A stretch of DNA of 64,000 nt from Streptomyces antimycoticus. Its GTDB lineage: Bacteria; Actinomycetota; Actinomycetes; Streptomycetales; Streptomycetaceae. Below, in pieces: positions 1 through 9,044 of the stretch. Every line of letters starts with the position of its first letter. Position 1 is the first letter of the stretch. The stretch is from contig NZ_BJHV01000001.1 of NCBI RefSeq assembly GCF_005405925.1, positions 2,046,001-2,110,000 of the forward strand, given 5' to 3'. Both the position numbers and the translations under genes were made by a program. A model generated the notes under the pieces. It saw only the letters and a list, made by a program, of their open reading frames with translations, was not told where the DNA came from and searched no databases.

Positions 1-1177
1 CCAGCCTGCCCAGGGCCTCCGCGTCCCGGTGCAGTACGTCGCGGGCGGCGCGCAGTGCGTCGACGGCCAGCTCCGCGACCTCGACGGCCGCGCCGGACGC
101 CGTGGCGGCGGACCGCTCCGTTCGGCGCGGGGCGGCGGCGGGCCGTTCGGCGGCGGCGTCCACCAGGGGTTCCCGCGGTGTCCCCCGGCGGAAGGCCGGG
201 GTGTCGGCCGGTGCGCGCCACAGGCGTTCCAGCTCGTCGTCCAGCCAGCTCAGGGTCAGGGAACAACCGGCCATGTCGAGACTGGTGACGAGTTCGCCGA
301 CCTCGGGGCGTACGGGCGTGAGCCCCGCCTCGTCCAGCAGCCGGGCCACGGCGCCCCACAGCACGTACAGCTCCTCGTACTTCGTGGCGCCGAGGCCGTT
401 GAGGACGACCGCGACACGGCCCTCGCCGTCCGTGTCCGCGGGCCGGTCCGCCAGCAGCCCGGTCACCAGGGCGCGGGCCAGGTCCTCGGCGGTGCCCAGG
501 GTGTCCTCGCTGACCCCCGGTTCGCCGTGGATGCCGAGGCCGAGGCCCAGGCGGCCCTCGGGAACGGTGAACAGGGGCGCGTCGGAGCCCGGCAGGGTGC
601 AGCCGTCGAAGGCCACTCCGAGCGTGCGGGTACGGGCGTTGGTGTGCTCGGCCACGCGGACGACCTCGTCCAGCGGGGCACCTTCCTCGGCAGCCGCCGA
701 CGCGGTCTTGAAGACGACGAAGCCGCCCGCGATGCCCCGCCGCCGCGCCGTCTGGTCGGCGGGGGCGGAGGCGATGTCATCGGTGACGGCGAAGCAGCGG
801 GCGGGAGTGCCGTCGTCCGCCAACTGCCGTGCCGCGAGGCCGAAGTTCATCACGTCCCCGGCGTAGTTGCCGAACAGGAAGAGGACACCGCCGCCCGCCT
901 CCGCCGCCTCGGCGACCGAGCGGGCGCGGGCGGCCGACGGCGAGGTGAACACATCGCCGATGACCGAGCCGTCGGCGAATCCGGGGCCGACGACACCGCA
1001 GAAGGCGGGATAGTGGCCGGAGCCGCCACCGGTGAGGACGGCCACCTTCCCCGTACGGGTGGGGCGGGCGCGCACCACACCGCCGGGCACGGCCCGTACG
1101 TGTTCCGGATGGGCGGCGGCGAACCCGGTGATCATGTCGTCGGTGAACCGGGCGGGGTCGTTGAAGAGCCTGGTCAT
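1..1177 (-). CDS. Dihydroxyacetone kinase family protein (partial, runs off window)
   Basis: Only the first ~392 codons are inside the window; the gene continues past position 1. The N-terminal DhaK domain is complete: GGGSGH at residues 50-55, and GLGIHGEPG near residue 215, whose His binds the substrate carbonyl in this family. An Ala-rich linker (about residues 325-370) leads into what should be the ATP-binding DhaL domain, as in single-chain ATP-dependent DHA kinases. The ATG overlaps the stop of the upstream FGGY kinase by 4 bp, so the two are probably translationally coupled. In this operon the substrate is more likely a ketose such as an erythrulose than dihydroxyacetone itself; that is inference from the polyol-type neighbours. 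Family assignment is secure, substrate is not. Confidence 0.88.
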   Translation of the reverse strand, partial: MTRLFNDPARFTDDMITGFAAAHPEHVRAVPGGVVRARPTRTGKVAVLTGGGSGHYPAFCGVVGPGFADGSVIGDVFTSPSAARARSVAEAAEAGGGVLFLFGNYAGDVMNFGLAARQLADDGTPARCFAVTDDIASAPADQTARRRGIAGGFVVFKTASAAAEEGAPLDEVVRVAEHTNARTRTLGVAFDGCTLPGSDAPLFTVPEGRLGLGLGIHGEPGVSEDTLGTAEDLARALVTGLLADRPADTDGEGRVAVVLNGLGATKYEELYVLWGAVARLLDEAGLTPVRPEVGELVTSLDMAGCSLTLSWLDDELERLWRAPADTPAFRRGTPREPLVDAAAERPAAAPRRTERSAATASGAAVEVAELAVDALRAARDVLHRDAEALGRL

Positions 1178-2634
1178 CGGGTGCTCCAGCCTTCGCGTGC
1201 GATATCGAGGGCGTGGCGGTAGGCGGCGTAGCCCTCGGCGTAGTGGTCGATCAGCCCGCGCTCGGCGGCCACGGTACGGAGGCGGGCGCGCCAGGCGCCG
1301 GGGTCGACCGGCGTGCCCAGGGAGCGCCAGGCGACGTGGGCCGCACCGCGGATGCCCACGGCGTCGTCGCAGACCTCCAGGTCACCCCCGAGGACACCGG
1401 CGAAGATGCGCGCCCACTCCCCGGAGCGCGCGCCACCGCCGCAGGCGGTGACGGTGCGGGTGACGCCGAGGGTTTCCATGCAGTGCCGCGCCGAGTAGGC
1501 GACGGCCTCGCACAGCGCCCGTACCAGGTCGGCGCGGCCGGCCAGCGGGGACAGGCCGTCGAAGCGGCCACGGGCCCGCGGGTCGACGAAGGGTGCGCGC
1601 TCGCCGCTGGCGGACAGGAACGGCAGCGCGGTGACGCCCGAGGCGCCGGGCGGGGACTGGACGAGCAGCGCGTCCAGCGCCTCGATCTTCACATCGAGCA
1701 GTTTCAGCAGCCAGTCCAGACCCGCGGTGCCGATCATGGCGGGCATGACCCGCAGATAGCGGCCCTCGTACGGGGTCGCCAGCAGCATCCCGGCAGGGTC
1801 CTCGGCGATGGCCGGGCGCGGCTCGGTGTCGAGGACCTGGGCGGCGAGGGTGGTGCCGATGATCAGGTTGCCCTCGCCCGGTTCGGCCACTCCCGAGCCG
1901 AAGGCGCAGGCCGGGATGTCGAACGGGCCGGCGGAGACCGGCAGCCCCGCGGGCAGGCCCAGCCGACGGGCGGCGTCGGGCAGCAGCCGGTGCAGGGTGC
2001 CGGGCGGCGCCGGGTCCGGCAGCAGCCGGCGGTGTGCGGACAGTCCGCACAGCTCGAGCGCGGTCTCGTCGTAGGTGCGGGTGGCGACGTCGAGGAACGG
2101 CTGCGAGGCGTCGGAGACATCGACGGTCACGGCGCCGGTCAGCCGCTGTACGACGCCGTCCACGCAGTATCCGGCGACGTGGGCCGCCGCCAGCCGCTCC
2201 GGCTCGTGCTCGGCCAGATGCGCCAGCAGGGGTGCCGCGGAGCCGGGGAAGAGACCGACGCCGGTGCGCCGGTGCAGGGCGTGCAGGGTGCCGTCGGCGG
2301 TCCACCGGTCCAGCCGGTCCGCGGCTCGGCCGTCCATCCAGGACAGCGCGCGGCCGACGGGGGCGCCCGTGGCGTCGCGCAGCCACAGGCCGTCGCCCTG
2401 CCCGGTGAGGGCCAGGGCCTCGGCCGGTTCGTCGCCCAGCTGCGCGGCGTCGGCGAGCGCCGCCCGTACGACGGTCTCCACGGTGCCCACGACATCGTCC
2501 AGGTCCTGCTCGACGCGGTGTCCGGGCAGGGTGTAGACGGTGCTGCGGGCCTCGTGGGCGGGGGTGGTCCGGCCGTCGCGGGAGATGAGCTGGGCCTTGG
2601 TGACCGAGGTGCCGATGTCGACTCCGACGATCAT
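1174..2634 (-). CDS. FGGY-family carbohydrate kinase
   Basis: A 486-residue sugar kinase of normal family length. The N-terminal phosphate-binding strand reads VGVDIGTSVTKAQ (residues 3-15), and the C-terminal ATP-binding part has ACGGGARSGEWARIF. The family phosphorylates polyols or ketoses in the cytoplasm with ATP. The start ATG (2632-2634) overlaps the stop of the upstream 2-hydroxyacid dehydrogenase (in its corrected frame), and its TGA overlaps the ATG of the DHA-type kinase, giving a tightly coupled run. The next in-frame codons upstream belong to the other gene, so this start is preferred. Two different kinases in one operon suggest a pathway with two phosphorylation steps or alternative substrates. 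The exact sugar cannot be read from the sequence. Confidence 0.9.
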   Translation of the reverse strand: MIVGVDIGTSVTKAQLISRDGRTTPAHEARSTVYTLPGHRVEQDLDDVVGTVETVVRAALADAAQLGDEPAEALALTGQGDGLWLRDATGAPVGRALSWMDGRAADRLDRWTADGTLHALHRRTGVGLFPGSAAPLLAHLAEHEPERLAAAHVAGYCVDGVVQRLTGAVTVDVSDASQPFLDVATRTYDETALELCGLSAHRRLLPDPAPPGTLHRLLPDAARRLGLPAGLPVSAGPFDIPACAFGSGVAEPGEGNLIIGTTLAAQVLDTEPRPAIAEDPAGMLLATPYEGRYLRVMPAMIGTAGLDWLLKLLDVKIEALDALLVQSPPGASGVTALPFLSASGERAPFVDPRARGRFDGLSPLAGRADLVRALCEAVAYSARHCMETLGVTRTVTACGGGARSGEWARIFAGVLGGDLEVCDDAVGIRGAAHVAWRSLGTPVDPGAWRARLRTVAAERGLIDHYAEGYAAYRHALDIAREGWSTR

Positions 2635-3700
2635 GGCCGGCCCCCGGTCAGCACCTCCGGATTGGCCACGTGCCGCAGCGGTTCGCCGCGTAGGAAGCGG
2701 GCGGCCTCGGCAGCGGTGATCCGGGCGGCCCGGTCGGCGGTCTGCCGGGTGGATCCCGCCAGATGTGGCGTGGTGATGACATGGGGGCCTTGTGCAACGG
2801 CCAGTCGGCCGGGGGCGGCTCGATGTCGTAGACGTCCAGGGCGAGCGCGCCGAGCCGGCCGGACTCCAGCAGGCCGGGGAGCGGGGCGTAGTCGAGCAGC
2901 TCGCCACGGGCCGAGTTGACGAGGACGGCGCCCTCGGGCAGGAGCGCGAGGTTGCCGGCGTTCAGCAGATGCCGGGTCTCGGGGGTGACACGGGCGTGCA
3001 GGCTCACGACGGAGCTGCGCCGCAGCAGGTCGTCCAGGGAGGTGAGCTCGACACCGTCGGCCCGCGCTCGGGCCGGGTCCGTGTACGGATCGGAGACCAG
3101 GACGTGTGCGCCGAAGGCACGCAGTACACGGGCCACGATCGAGCCGATGGCCCCGTACCCGACGAGTCCGACGGCGGCGCCGTCGAGCTCCAGACCCGCG
3201 TTCTCGTACGCGTAGTAGTCACCGCGCCACGTGCCCTCCTTGAGGGCCGCGTCGGCGAAGGTGAGGTGGCGCATGGCAGCGAGCATCAGGCCGATGGTGA
3301 ATTCGGCGGCAGCGGCGGCGTTGCGGCCCGGTGTGAAGGTGACGGGTATCCCGGCGGCGGTGGCGGCGGCCAGGTCCACGTTGACCGGGCCGCCACGGGC
3401 CACGCCGATGAACTTCAGATGGGGCGACTCGTGGATGACACGGGAGGTGAAGGGAGCCATCTGGGTCAGGGCGACACTCGCGTCACCGAGCGCCTCCAGC
3501 ACCTGCTCCTCGGTGCCACTGGCCTCCTTCACACCGCCGTTTCCGTGCCCGTCGGCGCCCACCGGCCCGAAGGGTTCGTTCGGCCAGCGAGTGCGCAGCG
3601 TGCGGAAGCTCAGCCCGGCGGAGGGCAGGCTCTCGCTCAGAGCGGCGGAGAAGAGCTCGGGGGCGATGAAGTCATCGCCGGATACCAGGACCGCGGTCAT
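2631..3700 (-). CDS. D-2-hydroxyacid dehydrogenase, single-base frameshift near the 3' end
   Basis: NAD-dependent 2-hydroxyacid dehydrogenase of the phosphoglycerate/glyoxylate reductase superfamily. The Rossmann signature GYGAIG lies at residues 181-186, the substrate-binding NSARGE motif near 262 and the catalytic-Glu segment YDIEPPP near 295. Frame is lost at the C5 run (2783-2787). Adding one base lets the protein continue as APHVITTPHLAGSTRQTADR, with the expected catalytic His in TPHLAGS, and end at 2631-2633, overlapping the kinase start by 4 bp. Without the correction the last ~50 residues are nonsense. Six bases separate its start from the HAD gene stop. A lost base in a homopolymer is typical of sequence error, and the restored overlap supports an intact gene. 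Confidence 0.85.
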
Positions 3701-3706
3701 GTCGGG

Positions 3707-4374
3707 TCACTCCCCTCGGGTGTCGAGCCTGCTGAGCAGGAAGTCACGTACGGCATGGTGGTCCGCAGAACGGTAGGCGGCGGCCGCGAGGGCGTCCTCG
3801 GCGGGTGGGTACTGCGGATTGGGAATGGCCACCACGGTCATCCCGGCGGCCGCGGCGGCGCGCAGTCCGTTGCTGGAGTCCTCCACCGCCAGACAGCGCT
3901 CCGGGTCCACGCCGAGGGCGCGGGCGGCGGCCAGATAGACGTCCGGGCTCGGCTTTCCGCGCTCCACCTCGGCGCTGGAGACGGTCGCCTTGAAGTGGTG
4001 GTCGACACCATGGTGGACGAGGACGGCGTCGATGACCCGGCGCGGCGCGGAGGAGGCGAGCGCGATGGGCGCGAGCTCGGCCGTGGCGGTGATCATCTCT
4101 CGCGCTCCGGGCAGCAGGCCGATGCGGCCGTCCGCCAGCGCCTGGACCATGCCGTCGACGACGACCTCCTCGGTGCCGGCCGCGGAGTCACCCGCCCCGC
4201 AGAACCGGGTGAGGTACGCGGCCCACTCGGGGCGCTCATCCCCTGGACGTCGCGCGTTTGTTCCGGACCCCACTGACGGCCGCGTGCGGCGGCGTACGCG
4301 GCCCACAGCTCTTCCCACAGATGCTCGCTCTCCACCAGTACGCCGTCCATGTCGAAGACCACTGCGTCGGCCAT
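3707..4374 (-). CDS. HAD-superfamily phosphatase/phosphoglucomutase-like, one frameshift
   Basis: HAD subfamily IA hydrolase. Motif I is FDMDGVL (residues 7-13), motif II the ALASSAPRR segment, motif III the lysine in RGKPSPDVY and motif IV the acidic [12 protein letters not shown], so all catalytic elements are present. Frame is broken after residue ~48 (QGMSAP): restoring one C in the run at 4229-4232 continues as [11 protein letters not shown] and joins the rest of the protein. It is the first gene of the four-gene operon and starts just beside the repeat array at 4429-4529. The family dephosphorylates sugar phosphates or acts as a beta-phosphoglucomutase. Here it probably removes phosphate from a pathway intermediate or a dead-end product. 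Confidence 0.83.
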
Positions 4375-4428
4375 GCGTACCCCTGATCTCCTGGCTGATG
4401 ATCTCTGGCTGTGCCGGAACACCGAGGG

Positions 4429-4529
4429 GTGTCCGTTGCACCGGGGGTGTCCGTTGCACCGGGGGTGTCCGTTGCACCTCGCGCTGCCCGTTGCACCCGG
4501 CGGTGTCCGTTGCACCCGGCGGTGTCCGG
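4429..4529. repeat. Five-copy 18/19-bp direct repeat in divergent promoter region
   Basis: Direct copies of GTGTCCGTTGCACC begin at 4429, 4447, 4465, about 4483 (variant GCTGCCCGTTGCACC) and 4503, with a partial sixth at 4522. The GTTGCA cores are spaced 18, 18, 19 and 19 bp, so copies sit on nearly one face to two turns of the helix. The array lies between the HAD gene start (4374) and the DeoR start (4605), so it is placed to act as the operator for both transcripts. That role is inferred from position only. It does not code. Confidence 0.8.
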
Positions 4530-4604
4530 CACAGCGAAATTAACATTGGCTGCGTGAGTTGTCACTGGTTCTATGTGAGAAACGAACACGGCAGGATGGG
4601 GGGC

Positions 4605-5393
4605 ATGACTACTCCCCCGTCGTCGCGCGGTGCGCGGCAGCAGCGGCACCAACTGATCGTCGACCACGTTCTGGCCCGAGGGGACGCCACCGTCGCCGAA
4701 CTGGTCGAGCTGACCGGCGTCAGCCTGATGACGGTCCACCGGGACATCGCCGAGCTGGCGGACCGCGGCATCCTGCGCAAGTACCACGGCGGCGTCTCCG
4801 CGCAGCCCTCGATGGTCTTCGAGTCCAGTTCGGACTTCCGGCTGCACGCGCACACCGACGAGAAGCGGGCCCTGGCCCGCGCCGCCCTGCCGTTCGTGGC
4901 CCCGGGGATGTCGGTGATGCTGGACGACTCGACCTCGGCGCTGGCCCTGGCGCGGCTGTTGCCCGAGGTGGGGCCACTGACCGTGGTGACCAACTACCGC
5001 CAGATCACCGAGGAACTGAGGGGCGCCGAGGGCATCCGGCTGATCTGCGTGGGCGGCGAGTACTCACGCACCCATGACTCATGGATCGGCCTGCCGGCGA
5101 TGGACATGATCGGCGGCATCTCCGTCGATCTGAGCGTGCTCTCCACCTCCGCGATGACCGCCGGCATGACGTTCCACCAGGAGCAGGAGATCGTCAGCAT
5201 CAAGCGGGCGACCCGCCAGGCGGGCGCGACCAGCGTGCTGCTCATGGACCACAGCAAGGTGGGCCGTCGCGCGCTGCACCGGCTGGAGGGCGTGGACTCC
5301 TTCGACCATGTCCTGCTGACCGGTCCGGTGGACGAGGAGCTGGTACGGGAGATGCGGGAGCTGACGGATGTGCGGGTCATCGAGGCGGAGTAG
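4605..5393 (+). CDS. DeoR/GlpR-family transcriptional regulator
   Basis: A 262-residue DeoR-family repressor of typical size. The N-terminal winged helix (about residues 12-65) contains VAELVELTGVSLMTVHRDIA, the usual recognition region. The C-terminal sugar-phosphate sensor domain follows, with VVTNYRQI and a VGGEYSRTHDSWIG segment. DeoR proteins bind DNA as oligomers and release it when a phosphorylated sugar accumulates. Gene order fits: it diverges from the catabolic operon and is followed by the transporter in the same direction. The ATG at 4605 is chosen because the helix-turn-helix follows at the expected distance; another ATG lies 9 bp upstream. Likely target: the repeat array at 4429-4529. 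Confidence 0.9.
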   Translation: MTTPPSSRGARQQRHQLIVDHVLARGDATVAELVELTGVSLMTVHRDIAELADRGILRKYHGGVSAQPSMVFESSSDFRLHAHTDEKRALARAALPFVAPGMSVMLDDSTSALALARLLPEVGPLTVVTNYRQITEELRGAEGIRLICVGGEYSRTHDSWIGLPAMDMIGGISVDLSVLSTSAMTAGMTFHQEQEIVSIKRATRQAGATSVLLMDHSKVGRRALHRLEGVDSFDHVLLTGPVDEELVREMRELTDVRVIEAE

Positions 5394-5456
5394 TTACCAC
5401 TCGATCCCGTTATCTTTACCAAGACTCTTGATATTTCTCTCGGCGCACTTGAGTAT

Positions 5457-5485
5457 CTGCGGTCGTACTCCTTACGTCACCGCAG
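5457..5485. promoter_or_regulatory. Inverted repeat upstream of the MFS gene
   Basis: CTGCGGT (5457-5463) and ACCGCAG (5479-5485) form a 7-bp perfect dyad with a 15-base spacer, in a relatively A+T-rich 107-bp gap between the DeoR gene and the transporter. It ends 15 bases before the transporter ATG. It could be a leader hairpin or an operator; nothing in the sequence decides which. Confidence 0.4.
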
Positions 5486-5500
5486 AGTGGAGGTCGAGCG

Positions 5501-6784
5501 ATGCCGAAACCCTTGATCCTGGGCTATCTGGGCGTACTCCTGTTCATGATCGGCGATGGTGTCGAAGCCGGGTTCATCGCCCCGTACATGGCCGACCACG
5601 GTGCGTCAACGGACGTACGGGCCGGGTATGTCATCACGGTGTACGGCATCGCCGTCATGCTGGCGTCGTGGTTCTCCGGTGCGCTCTGCCAGGTGTGGGG
5701 GCCACGCCGGGTGATGTGGACGGGCCTGGCGATTTGGGCCGTCTTCGACGCCGCGTACCTGCTCTTCGCGCTGGGCACCGAGAACTACCCGCTGATGTTG
5801 CTCTTCTACGGCATCCGGGGCTTCGGCTACCCGCTCTTCGCGTTCGGCTTCCTCGTCTGGATCACCAACACTGCGCCCAAGGCCCGGCTGGGCACCGCGG
5901 TCGGATGGTTCTACTTCGCCTTCACCGGCGGCCTGCCCACCCTCGGCTCGCTGTGGTCGAGCCTGACGATCCCCTCGTTCGGCCGCCTGGGCACGCTGTG
6001 GTCGGCGCTCGCCCTCATCCTCCTCGGCGGCGCCATCGCCCTGGTCGGCGCCCGCAGGCGGCCCGGCGGCGACCGGATGGCACCGCCGGAGGTCACCACC
6101 GGCCAGAGCCTGCTCAACTCCGTCTCCATCATCTGGACCCATCCGCGCGTGCTGGTGGGCTGCCTGGTCCGGGTCATCAACACGGCCCCGGAGTTCGGCA
6201 TGCTGGTGTACCTGCCGCGGATCTTCTCCGACGACATCGGCTTCGGCGAGGACAAGTGGCTCCAGCTGCTGGCGATCATCTACGGCACCAACATCTTCTT
6301 CAACCTCATCTTCGGCGTCCTCTCCGACCGCATCGGCTGGCGCACGACCATCGCCGGCTTCGGCGCGCTGGGCTGCGCGATCAGCGTCACGACGCTGTAC
6401 TTCGTACCGACCTGGCTCGGCGCGGACTACTACTGGGTCGCGGTACTCGCGGGCATGTTCTACGGCGCCACCCTCGCCGGATTCGTCCCCATCTCGGCGC
6501 TCATCCCGTCGATGGCACCCGAGAACAAGGGCGGTTCGATGGCCCTGCTCAACCTGGGCGCGGGTGGTGCGGCCTTCGTCGGCCCGGCACTCGCCAGCCT
6601 GTTCTTCCCCCTCGTCGGCGCGGGCGGAGTCACCCTGATCTTCCTCGCCCTCTACCTGGTCGCCTTCGTGCTGACGCTCCTGCTGAAGCTCCCCGAGGAA
6701 CGGGGTGACAAGCCCCCGGCCCTGGACACGACGACCGGCCGGCAGCCCCGTACGGACCCGGCCTCGACCACCACATCCGCCTGA
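5501..6784 (+). CDS. MFS transporter, polyol-permease (RbtT/DalT/CsbX-like) type
   Basis: A 427-residue membrane transporter with about 12 hydrophobic segments, starting MPKPLILGYLGVLLFMIGDG with a ribosome-binding GGAGGT 8-13 bases upstream. The arrangement (GDGVEAGFIAPYM in helix 1, FYGIRGFGYPLFAFGFLVW in the first half, LSDRIGWRTTIAG in the central loop) resembles the ribitol/arabitol permease group of the major facilitator superfamily, which import polyols by proton symport. The C-terminal 35 residues are a hydrophilic tail rich in Thr and Pro. It lies downstream of the DeoR regulator in the same direction. With the kinase/dehydrogenase operon it makes a complete uptake-and-use set. The polyol identity is inferred. 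Confidence 0.85.
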   Translation: MPKPLILGYLGVLLFMIGDGVEAGFIAPYMADHGASTDVRAGYVITVYGIAVMLASWFSGALCQVWGPRRVMWTGLAIWAVFDAAYLLFALGTENYPLMLLFYGIRGFGYPLFAFGFLVWITNTAPKARLGTAVGWFYFAFTGGLPTLGSLWSSLTIPSFGRLGTLWSALALILLGGAIALVGARRRPGGDRMAPPEVTTGQSLLNSVSIIWTHPRVLVGCLVRVINTAPEFGMLVYLPRIFSDDIGFGEDKWLQLLAIIYGTNIFFNLIFGVLSDRIGWRTTIAGFGALGCAISVTTLYFVPTWLGADYYWVAVLAGMFYGATLAGFVPISALIPSMAPENKGGSMALLNLGAGGAAFVGPALASLFFPLVGAGGVTLIFLALYLVAFVLTLLLKLPEERGDKPPALDTTTGRQPRTDPASTTTSA

Positions 6785-7031
6785 ACCCCGCTGCGCCGGG
6801 GCACCCGCACACCGGCCCGCCGCACCACGAGAGCGGCCGGGCCGGGCGGGTGTGGCAAAAACCCGTTGGCGGACCACAGCGGCCACTGCTACTTTTCTGG
6901 CGGCCGTGCGAGAGAACGAGGAGGTGGTACCCGTGAACACAGTATCGACATGGGTGCTCCCCTCCGGGGTCACGGTCGGGCGATAGGTCGTCCGGGAGCG
7001 CCGTTTCCGAGCCCTCCCGAAAGGCACGACC

Positions 7032-7771
7032 ATGCAATTCACTTCCGAACAGCCCTCGACGACGGCGTCCTCGAGCGCGAATTCACCCTCGGCGACATCC
7101 CCGGCATCCTGTGGACGCCCGCATCCGCATCCACCTCCACACCGGTGCCGCTGATCCTGCTCGGCCCCGCTCCCCTCGGGCTGCGCACGATGTACCCCCG
7201 ACTGGTGGCCCGGGCCCAGCACTCCGCGGCGGAAGGCTTCGCCACGGCCACCATCGAGCTCCCCGGAAGCGGCGACCGGCCCCGTTGGCCCGCCGCCGAG
7301 CAGGCCCGCGCCGACCTGCGCCGGGCGGTGGAGGCCGGCGAGACGGTCAGCGACGAGATCGTCGACGCCTTCATCCTCCCGCTGGTCGAAAAGGCGGTCC
7401 CGGAATGGCAGGCCGCCCTGGACGCCCTCCTTTCGCTGCCCGAGATCGGCGGCCCGGTCGGGTACTCGGGGGGAGTGATCTCCATCGGCGTCCGACTGGC
7501 GGTAGTCGAACCGCGCATCGTGGCCGCCGGTCTCTTCGCCGGGAGTTTCGTGCCTCGCGCCATGTTCGAGGAGGCCCGGCAGGTCACTATTCCCCTGCAC
7601 GTCCTGCTGCAGTGGGACGACGAGGGCAACGACCGGCAGGCGGCCCTGGACCTGTTCGACGCCTTCAGCTCCAAGGAGAAGTCCCTGCACGCCAACATGG
7701 GCGGGCACACCGAGGTCCCGCAGTTCGCGGGAGACGCCGCGGCCCAGTTCTTCACCCGACATCTGAAGTGA
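7032..7771 (+). CDS. Alpha/beta hydrolase family protein, frameshift close to the start
   Basis: About 246 residues with an alpha/beta-hydrolase fold: oxyanion strand LILLGPAPLG, nucleophile elbow GYSGG (about residue 152) and a late MGGHTE segment giving a candidate catalytic His. The best start is the ATG at 7032, preceded by an AAAGG site and coding MQFTSE, but it is one base out of frame with the rest. Adding one A to the pair at 7048-7049 gives MQFTSETALDDGVLEREFTL, which reads straight into the conserved body. No other good start exists for the body frame. The catalytic Asp is not obvious. Substrate unknown; it sits alone between the polyol locus and a membrane protein. Confidence 0.72.
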
Positions 7772-7806
7772 GGCCGGGCCGTCAGACCGGCAGCAGACAG
7801 TAGCTG

Positions 7807-8496
7807 ATGTCGGCCGGCACACCGCTCATCGAGGACAGGCCCCGGCCCTCTTCCATGAGCGGTGGCCGGCACACGCACCACCGCCCCGATCGCGGCGGTA
7901 CCGACCATCGACGGTGCCGGCCGATCGGGGCGGCGCGGCACCCCGACCCCGCTCGCCCTCGCGCCGGATCACTGCGCGCGTGCTCATCCCCGTACCTCCC
8001 CGCACGGCGACGTGTCCGGCGAGCTGAGCGCTTTGCCCAGCACCGCGAAGCCACGGCGCGCAACACCGCGACTGCCGCGATCACACTGGCCGTGCTGTGC
8101 CTTCCAGGACTCCTGTTCATGGTCTCCAAGACCATCGACTACGTCCAAGATCACTCTGCGCCAACCGGGTTGATCGTGGTGAATATGGCGATAGGCATCG
8201 TGGAACTGGTGGTGCTCGCCACGGGCGCGCTGCTGCTGTTCCAGCACAAGATGGCCGGTCGCCGGATGATCGCGGCAACCGGTGGCGTGGTGGCTCTGCA
8301 CAATCTGAGCGCCGGCGTGCAGTACAAGGTGGTGGGTGGGCCACCGGGCGTCGAGCTGATCGCCTACGTCGTCGGCCCGCTGACGGCCGCTTTGGCGATC
8401 GCCGCCGTGGTCATGGCCGCGCTTCCGTCCACAGGGCACTGGTGCCGTCGCGCGGCAGGGCACGGTGGTGTCAGCGGGCGGTCGGGACGTAGGTGA
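7807..8496 (+). CDS. Hypothetical membrane protein (start uncertain)
   Basis: No family recognised. The frame codes for a poorly convincing basic, Pro/Arg-rich N-terminal part to about residue 80, then a believable membrane domain: AAITLAVLCLPGLLFMVS, GLIVVNMAIGIVELVVLATG, a helix around ATGGVVALHNLSAG, and a last helix VVGPLTAALAIAAVVMAAL, i.e. four segments. The true protein may start later, for example near the alanine-rich segment at ~8050. The 3' end overlaps the convergent DHFR-like gene by 26 bp. The base composition of the membrane part is normal for the region, which supports coding; the N-terminal third may be a shadow. Confidence 0.5.
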   Translation: MSAGTPLIEDRPRPSSMSGGRHTHHRPDRGGTDHRRCRPIGAARHPDPARPRAGSLRACSSPYLPARRRVRRAERFAQHREATARNTATAAITLAVLCLPGLLFMVSKTIDYVQDHSAPTGLIVVNMAIGIVELVVLATGALLLFQHKMAGRRMIAATGGVVALHNLSAGVQYKVVGGPPGVELIAYVVGPLTAALAIAAVVMAALPSTGHWCRRAAGHGGVSGRSGRR

Positions 8497-9025
8497 GGCC
8501 GAGGACGCCGTTGGTGAGCCGCTTGACGTCGATCAGGTCGAAGTCCGTGGTGTCGATCCCGTCGTAGAGCCGTTCGCCGCTGCCGGCGATGACCGGGAAC
8601 AGCCAGAACAGATACTCGTCGACCAGCCCGTGCTCGAGCAGTGTCCGGCTGAACGAGCCGCCGGTGCCGACCTTGAGGATGTCGCCGCCCGGCTGTTCCT
8701 TCAGCTTGCGTACGGCGTCGAGGACGTCGTCCCCGAGCAGCGTGGCGTTCCACTTCACCTCGGTGAGGGTGCGCGACGCCACATGCTTGGGGATGGTGTT
8801 CATCCGGACCGCGTAGTCGCCGAACGCCTCCTCCATGGTCGGCCACACCTCGGCGTGGTTCTCGTAACTGACCCGCCCGTAGAGGAGCGCGTCGACGGAG
8901 AAGAGCAGGTCCCTGGACAGCTGCTCGAACTCGCCGGCCCACGGCGTGGGGAGCCAGTTCTGGGGCGTGCTGATCTGGCCGTCCAGGGTGATTACCGCCT
9001 GCTCGATGAGCTTCCGCACGGTCAT
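8471..9025 (-). CDS. Dihydrofolate-reductase-family (RibD C-terminal-like) protein
   Basis: A 184-residue protein of the DHFR/RibD reductase fold. It has the characteristic core: MTVRKLIEQAVITLDGQIS at the N-terminus, LLYGRVSYE (residues ~48-56) for the nucleotide-binding region, and GGDILKVGTGGSFSRTLLE, with FPVIAGSGERLYDG near the end. Proteins of this group reduce small substrates with NADPH but are rarely characterised; true folate reduction should not be assumed. Its ATG lies 20 bp from the perfect 19-bp repeat array at 9045-9139. It diverges from a flavodoxin-like gene and converges on the membrane protein. Confidence 0.85.
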   Translation of the reverse strand: MTVRKLIEQAVITLDGQISTPQNWLPTPWAGEFEQLSRDLLFSVDALLYGRVSYENHAEVWPTMEEAFGDYAVRMNTIPKHVASRTLTEVKWNATLLGDDVLDAVRKLKEQPGGDILKVGTGGSFSRTLLEHGLVDEYLFWLFPVIAGSGERLYDGIDTTDFDLIDVKRLTNGVLGLTYVPTAR

Positions 9026-9044
9026 TGCCTCCTTGCCGGTCGTG

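Noticed and set aside
29..1222. Long plus-strand open frame opposite the DHA-type kinase (and similar ones at 1213-2919 and 2792-4276)
   Set aside because: Residues are Gly/Arg/Val-rich without any family match, while the minus strand gives clear kinase and dehydrogenase motifs. High G+C makes such mirror frames common.
5606..7822. 738-codon minus-strand frame opposite the MFS gene and hydrolase
   Set aside because: Mirror of two supported plus-strand genes; no domain recognised.
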